Shown here piece by piece: positions 32,801 through 35,630 of a stretch of 35,630 nucleotides of DNA. The notes beneath the pieces are model-generated. The model did no database searches. It was not told where the DNA came from and saw only the letters and a list, made by a program, of their open reading frames with translations. Location: the NCBI GenBank assembly GCA_004552515.1, contig SFOF01000004.1:1-35630 (forward strand). The letters are read 5' to 3'. Source of the DNA: Clostridiales bacterium (GTDB lineage Bacteria; Bacillota; Clostridia; Christensenellales; Aristaeellaceae). Numbering within the stretch: the stretch's first letter is position 1; every line of letters starts with the position of its first letter. The position numbers and the translations under genes are program-made.

Positions 32801-33571
32801 CAGATCCGGGGCCGCGTGGGGCGCAGCAACCGGCTGGCCTACGCCTATCTGACCGTGCAGCCGGGCAAGGTGCTTTCCGAGAACGCCGACAAGCGGCTGG
32901 CCGCCATCCGCGAGTTCACGGAGTTCGGCGCGGGCTTCCGCGTGGCGATGCGCGATATGGAGATCCGCGGCACGGGCAACCTGCTGGGCAACCGCCAGAG
33001 CGGCCATATGTCGGCGGTGGGCTATGATCTCTATGTCAAGATGATCGAGGAAAGCGTGCGCCATCTGCGCGGGGAAGCGCCGCCCGCGGGCGATATCACC
33101 ACCCGCATGGAGCTGCGCATAGACGCGTATCTGCCGGGCGACTATGTGCCCAGCGACAAGCAGCGCGTGGAGGTGTACAAGAAGATCGCGCAGATCAACG
33201 GCAGCGCCCGCCGCGCCGACGTGATCGACGAGCTGATCGACCGCTTCGGTTCGCCCGCGCGGCCCGTGATGAACCTGATCGACATCGCGCATTTGAAGGG
33301 GCTGTGCAGCCGGCTGGGCATGGACACGGTGTCGCTCAAGGGGGGCAAGCTGGCCATGCGCTTTGCGCCGGACGCGAAGCCCGATCCCAATCGCCTGCTG
33401 GAGACGCTCTCGCGCCATCCCAACGCGCTCATGCTCTCGGCGACCGTACCGGCGGTTTTGTATTTCAACGCCGGCGCAAAATCGACCGAGGAGCTGATCC
33501 GGCTGGCCATTCCGGTGATGGAGGAAATCGCCGACGCGCTGTCCCCGCTGGAGAGCGAGGAGGAAACCTGA
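29852..33571 (+). CDS. mfd: Transcription-repair coupling factor
   Basis: A 1239-residue Mfd, slightly longer than the usual 1150-1180. It displaces stalled RNA polymerase and recruits UvrA to DNA damage. The N-terminal UvrB-like module fills about the first 380 residues. The RNA-polymerase interaction domain is near residues 560-620 (AGDFVVHESYGIGQYMG), and the helicase motor follows with Walker A GDVGYGKTE near 713, the DEEQ box near 816, SATPIPRTLHMSM, and the translocation motif RGRVGRSNRLAYAYL. The C-terminal inhibitory domain is present. The ATG is preceded by AAGGAGGGCG. The gene closes the purR block; sporulation genes that often follow it are absent. Confidence 0.97.
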   Translation: MAEIDKKNGAAKMNWLFAPLGDMDEYRALREAVEKPGVVCVTGLDDSQRLHLLAGLARETGRMLLFVTATDQLAQKATDDLLALMNGRVQLLPAREINFLRVAAASGDLAARRVEAMGAALAGGLRALVAPVDALMFRLMPPASFKRGVIKLQRGLVIEPKDLMAKLIDAGYERVDIVESRGQCALRGGIIDVFPVGRASALRLEFFDDELDMLREFDALTQRSTDEIERAWVLPANETLLTADEASAAAERILRALGRREEDEARAGESAGNRQRAIEAQFGLTPWDDFAREISDALDELPSLDEMSADRAFSQAANKPAAPQGELEKQFLPRVEALRATRSCPAAESMMPYLYEQCACVMDYLKNPIVVLDQPDRLRTRCENRMLEFEEQFKVALERENALPGQAELLIGYDELLRRLTGGTAVATMPLAVSQPDLRFSGLFRFEGLSGGGYQSNMHELARDVKTWKKEGWRVGFLMGGAARGQRLSRTLEELGSPVPYAEDVSRLTPGIPLSTPYSLSRGFRYPAIKFAVITESDVYGSTRQRTRSSWKAGQKLEAFTDLKAGDFVVHESYGIGQYMGTERIQSDGVYNDYLLIRYQGSDRLYVPTDQLDRVQKYIGSEDAPPKLNRLSGSEWQKQKARVKADIDEIAEDLVQLYSERHDAQGFAFPPDTPWQREFEDKFPYEETDDQKRAIAEIKRDMEQPRPMDRLLCGDVGYGKTEVALRAIFKCVVEGKQAVLLAPTTILVQQHYQTILKRFSGYPIRVDMLSRFRTPAEQRATLEDIKTGAVDIVVGTHRLLGSDVSYADLGLLVIDEEQRFGVKHKEAIKKLKKNVDVLTLSATPIPRTLHMSMVGIRDMSLLRTPPEERYPVQNYVVEYSDELIRDAILRELGRDGQVYVLYNRVQSIERFYERLRRLVPEARVAIGHGQMREHALEDVMLDFYEGKYDVLLCTTIIEAGLDVPRANTLIVIDADRFGLAQLYQIRGRVGRSNRLAYAYLTVQPGKVLSENADKRLAAIREFTEFGAGFRVAMRDMEIRGTGNLLGNRQSGHMSAVGYDLYVKMIEESVRHLRGEAPPAGDITTRMELRIDAYLPGDYVPSDKQRVEVYKKIAQINGSARRADVIDELIDRFGSPARPVMNLIDIAHLKGLCSRLGMDTVSLKGGKLAMRFAPDAKPDPNRLLETLSRHPNALMLSATVPAVLYFNAGAKSTEELIRLAIPVMEEIADALSPLESEEET

Positions 33572-33585
33572 AGCATAGATATGGA

Positions 33586-33620
33586 CAGGAGCGTCCCCGT
33601 GCTGTTCGGGGACGCTCCTG
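33586..33620. terminator. Strong hairpin between convergent mfd and flavoprotein genes
   Basis: CAGGAGCGTCCCCG (33586-33599) pairs perfectly over 14 bases with CGGGGACGCTCCTG (33607-33620), loop TGCTGTT. Neither strand has a T tract after it. It lies exactly between the two convergent stops. Confidence 0.75.
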
Positions 33621-33630
33621 CTGTATGGAA

Positions 33631-34206
33631 TTATTGCTTTTTCATCAGCGGCGCGCCGGTATGCCACGCCTGCCCGACCTTTTCGCCAATGGCATAGTAA
33701 CCGCTCTGGAACTGATCGAACACAAAGGCGTTCAATTTGGTGGGATCGACCTTGCCCTTTTCGTCGAGAACCGCTTCGTCCGCCAGCACACCGACGATTT
33801 CGCCGATGACATGGTGACCGTAGACCTCCATTTTGTCCTCGACGACCTTGCATTCCAGCGTCAGCGGGAATTCCTGCACAATGGGCGCATCCACCTTTTC
33901 GCTCTTTACGGCAGTCAGACCGCTGCGCTCGAATTTATCGGGCATTTTGTTGCCGGTGGCAATGCCGAAGAAGTCGGCGGCTTCAATGTGGGGAATGTCC
34001 GCAATGCTCAGCGTGAATGCGCCGCGCTTCCTGATGTTCTCGGAAGTCTTATGATCGTCGTCGATGTTCAACGACACCATGTTCTCGGCGCAGATGCCGC
34101 CCCACGCCATGTTCATCACGTCGACTTTATCCCCGTCGCCATAGGTGGCGATCATCAGCACGGGCATCGGAAACAGGTAAGGCTTTACGCCCAGATCTTT
34201 CTTCAT
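33631..34206 (-). CDS. Flavin reductase-like FMN-binding protein
   Basis: A 191-residue protein of the flavin-reductase-like, FMN-binding split-barrel family. The N-terminal segment PYLFPMPVLMIATYGDGDKVDVMNMAW matches the FMN-binding start of these proteins, and residues about 60-130 contain the expected SENIRKRGAFTLSI and FFGIATG blocks. Members reduce flavins or act as small NAD(P)H oxidoreductases, often in redox stress. An ATG five codons earlier exists, but the one at 34206 has GGAGG 8 bases upstream. The gene is divergent from the HxlR regulator, which very likely controls it. Confidence 0.85.
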   Translation of the reverse strand: MKKDLGVKPYLFPMPVLMIATYGDGDKVDVMNMAWGGICAENMVSLNIDDDHKTSENIRKRGAFTLSIADIPHIEAADFFGIATGNKMPDKFERSGLTAVKSEKVDAPIVQEFPLTLECKVVEDKMEVYGHHVIGEIVGVLADEAVLDEKGKVDPTKLNAFVFDQFQSGYYAIGEKVGQAWHTGAPLMKKQ

Positions 34207-34235
34207 GGAATGAACCTCCATTCATGGTTTTCGGA

Positions 34236-34290
34236 TTGACAGCATTCTGTCCTCCTGCTATTATTATAGCGGGCATGAGACAAAAAACAA
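34236..34290. promoter_or_regulatory. Interleaved divergent promoters with an internal inverted repeat
   Basis: Plus strand (toward hxlR): TTGACA (34236-34241), 17 bases, TATTAT (34259-34264). Minus strand (toward the flavoprotein): TTGTTT (34290-34285), 16 bases, TATAAT (34268-34263). The two -10 boxes overlap, so one polymerase should exclude the other. GACAG-CATT-CTGTC (34238-34251) is an inverted repeat over the hxlR -35 and a candidate HxlR operator. Confidence 0.68.
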
Positions 34291-34336
34291 GTGCCATCAT
34301 CTTTGATATGTACTATCTTGGAAGGAAGCTATAACG

Positions 34337-34681
34337 ATGGGATGCATGGAGAAATATATCGAGAACGCCAACTTTGAGGATACCGGCTTCAGCTATACCA
34401 TGTCGCTGATCAGCGGGAAGCATAAAATGGTGATCCTCTATTGCCTGATGGAGTTTGAGCCGGTGCGTTTCAATGAGATGAAGAGGTATCTGGGGCGGGT
34501 TACCGACAAGACGCTGAGCAGCAATCTGAAGGAGCTGGAAGCGGATCAGCTGATTGTGCGCAAAGAATATCCGCAGATCCCGCCGAAGGTGGAATACTCC
34601 CTGACGGAGCGCGGAAAATCCCTGATGAAGGTATTGGATCAGCTGTGCGTTTGGGGTACGGAAAACCGCCTTCCGCGCTGA
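34337..34681 (+). CDS. HxlR-family transcriptional regulator
   Basis: A 114-residue winged-helix protein with the HxlR/MarR-like pattern: a helix-turn-helix around FNEMKRYLGRVTDKTLSSNLKELEAD and a wing containing VEYSLTERG. Cys3 near the N-terminus is placed like the redox-sensing cysteine of several HxlR proteins (for example HypR, QorR, YodB), so sensing of quinones, aldehydes or thiol stress is plausible. The flavin-reductase-like gene across the shared promoter region is the expected target. GGAAGGAAG precedes the ATG. Confidence 0.88.
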   Translation: MGCMEKYIENANFEDTGFSYTMSLISGKHKMVILYCLMEFEPVRFNEMKRYLGRVTDKTLSSNLKELEADQLIVRKEYPQIPPKVEYSLTERGKSLMKVLDQLCVWGTENRLPR

Positions 34682-34689
34682 ATTTCCGC

Positions 34690-34719
34690 TTGACACGCTG
34701 CGCCGCGAGCCGTTATACT
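34690..34719 (+). promoter_or_regulatory. Promoter of the beta-helix gene
   Basis: TTGACA (34690-34695), 18-base spacer, TATACT (34714-34719), 35 bases before the start codon. Confidence 0.75.
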
Positions 34720-34753
34720 TTGAGGGACGATTCAATACGACGAGGTGACTGAT

Positions 34754-35630
34754 ATGGAGCTTTACATTGCGCCGAACGGCGACGACAAGGCGCGCGGCAC
34801 GCTGGATACGCCGCTCAAAACGCTTTCTGCGGCGGTCAAGCGCATGGCCGCGGCGGAGGACGGCTACTGGGACGGCCGCGCCGAGATCATACTGCGCGGC
34901 GGCGTTTATCCCGTGGACAAGACGATTGACATTGCGACAAATATGCCGCTGACCATCCGCGCCTGCACCGGCGAGGAGGCCGTGCTGGACGGCGGCCGCG
35001 TGATCGACAACCTGACCGAGGGCGAACTTCACGGCTTGCGCTGCTGGACGGCGGAGCTGCCCGACGTGCGCGAGGGCAAGTGGTTCTTCCATTCGCTGTT
35101 CGCGAGCGGCGAGCGTTGCACCCGCGCCTATCTGCCGCGCGAGGGCTATTACTGGATCGAGTCCACGCGCGATCCCGAATGGACGATGAACGGCGGCCTG
35201 TTCGACGGCGAATACGGCTTCATCGCGCGCGAGGGCGACATCAAGAACTTCAGAAATCTGACCGACGCGGAGGTACACGTCTTTCACTACTGGACGGACG
35301 AGCATATGCCCATCGCGTCGTTTGATCCCGAGACGCGCGAGGTGAGATCTGAGCGCCGCAGCATATTTGTGCTCAAGGACGATCAGAAGAAGCGCTTTGC
35401 GAAATACCGCGTGGAGCACATCTTCGAGGGCCTGTGCGAACCGGGCGATTTCTATCTCGACCGCGCCGAGGGCAAATTGTACTATCTGCCGCGCGAGGAC
35501 GAGACGCTGGAGAACACCGTGCTGACCGCGCCGGTCGTGGAGACGATCATAAATGTTCACGACGCGAGCGACGTGCGGCTTGAGAACCTGACGCTCCGGC
35601 ACACCGACTGGTCGCTGCCCGAGCGGCTGG
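34754..35630 (+). CDS. Right-handed beta-helix protein, GH141-like (partial, runs off the window)
   Basis: The first 292 residues of a protein whose end lies beyond the window. The start MELYIAPNGDDKARGTLDTP followed by LKTLSAAV is the typical N-terminus of right-handed parallel beta-helix carbohydrate enzymes, of which GH141 (fucosidase/xylanase type) is the best fit. An inserted domain covers about 100-250 (WFFHSLFASGERCTRAYLPR, FYLDRAEGKLYYLPRE), a feature of such proteins, and the helix coils resume at DVRLENLTLRHTDW. No signal peptide is visible. GAGGTGA precedes the ATG. The gene fits the window's glycan-degradation theme; the exact family needs the missing part. Confidence 0.75.
   Translation, partial: MELYIAPNGDDKARGTLDTPLKTLSAAVKRMAAAEDGYWDGRAEIILRGGVYPVDKTIDIATNMPLTIRACTGEEAVLDGGRVIDNLTEGELHGLRCWTAELPDVREGKWFFHSLFASGERCTRAYLPREGYYWIESTRDPEWTMNGGLFDGEYGFIAREGDIKNFRNLTDAEVHVFHYWTDEHMPIASFDPETREVRSERRSIFVLKDDQKKRFAKYRVEHIFEGLCEPGDFYLDRAEGKLYYLPREDETLENTVLTAPVVETIINVHDASDVRLENLTLRHTDWSLPERL

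Overview
The window is GC-rich DNA, with C or G at most third codon positions, from a bacterium that looks like a member of the Bacillota, probably an uncultured gut or rumen Clostridia lineage. The main support is the block murC / purR - glmU-like - pth - mfd, a core gene order of that phylum, with a Bacillus-type PurR and HxlR and MarR regulators. The many carbohydrate-active enzymes fit a plant- or mucin-glycan degrader. The exact taxon cannot be read from the sequence.

Layout. 0.3-1.75 kb: an SGNH hydrolase and a MazG-like protein, closed by a strong terminator. 2.2-4.4 kb (minus strand): a GH42-like glycosidase. 5.0-11.0 kb: a tight plus-strand run of serine hydrolase, thpR, queG and a large GH106-like glycosidase; the first three genes are joined by 4-base GTGA overlaps. 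11.1-12.6 kb: a membrane-anchored L,D-transpeptidase and a GyrI-like small-molecule-binding protein. 12.7-16.9 kb: a MarR regulator behind two palindromic operators, driving a heterodimeric ABC exporter. 17.0-19.2 kb: an SDR dehydrogenase overlapping a mannonate-dehydratase-family enzyme, probably sugar-acid catabolism. 19.2-20.27 kb: a gene-poor stretch of structured repeats plus an AT-rich acetyltransferase fragment. 20.27-22.16 kb (minus): a Gfo/Idh/MocA oxidoreductase and a class-I glutamine-amidotransferase-like hydrolase. 22.45-25.07 kb (minus): the operon murC - alpha/beta hydrolase - ybaK. 25.3-33.6 kb (plus): purR, a shortened glmU, a peptidyl-tRNA hydrolase fused to a serine hydrolase, and mfd. 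33.6-34.7 kb: a flavin-reductase-like protein and an HxlR regulator transcribed divergently from interleaved promoters. The window ends inside a beta-helix (GH141-like) protein.

Two things stand out. The first is a family of about 100-220 bp structured repeats. Three clusters (19.2, 22.2-22.45 and 29.25-29.58 kb) begin at, or overlap, the stop codon of the gene upstream and lie in that gene's orientation. Their main stem changes sequence between copies while staying paired, so the folded form appears to be what is conserved. The second is an uninterrupted reading frame joining a complete peptidyl-tRNA hydrolase to a complete beta-lactamase-fold serine hydrolase, next to a GlmU-like protein that lacks its acetyltransferase end and with no prs gene between them.
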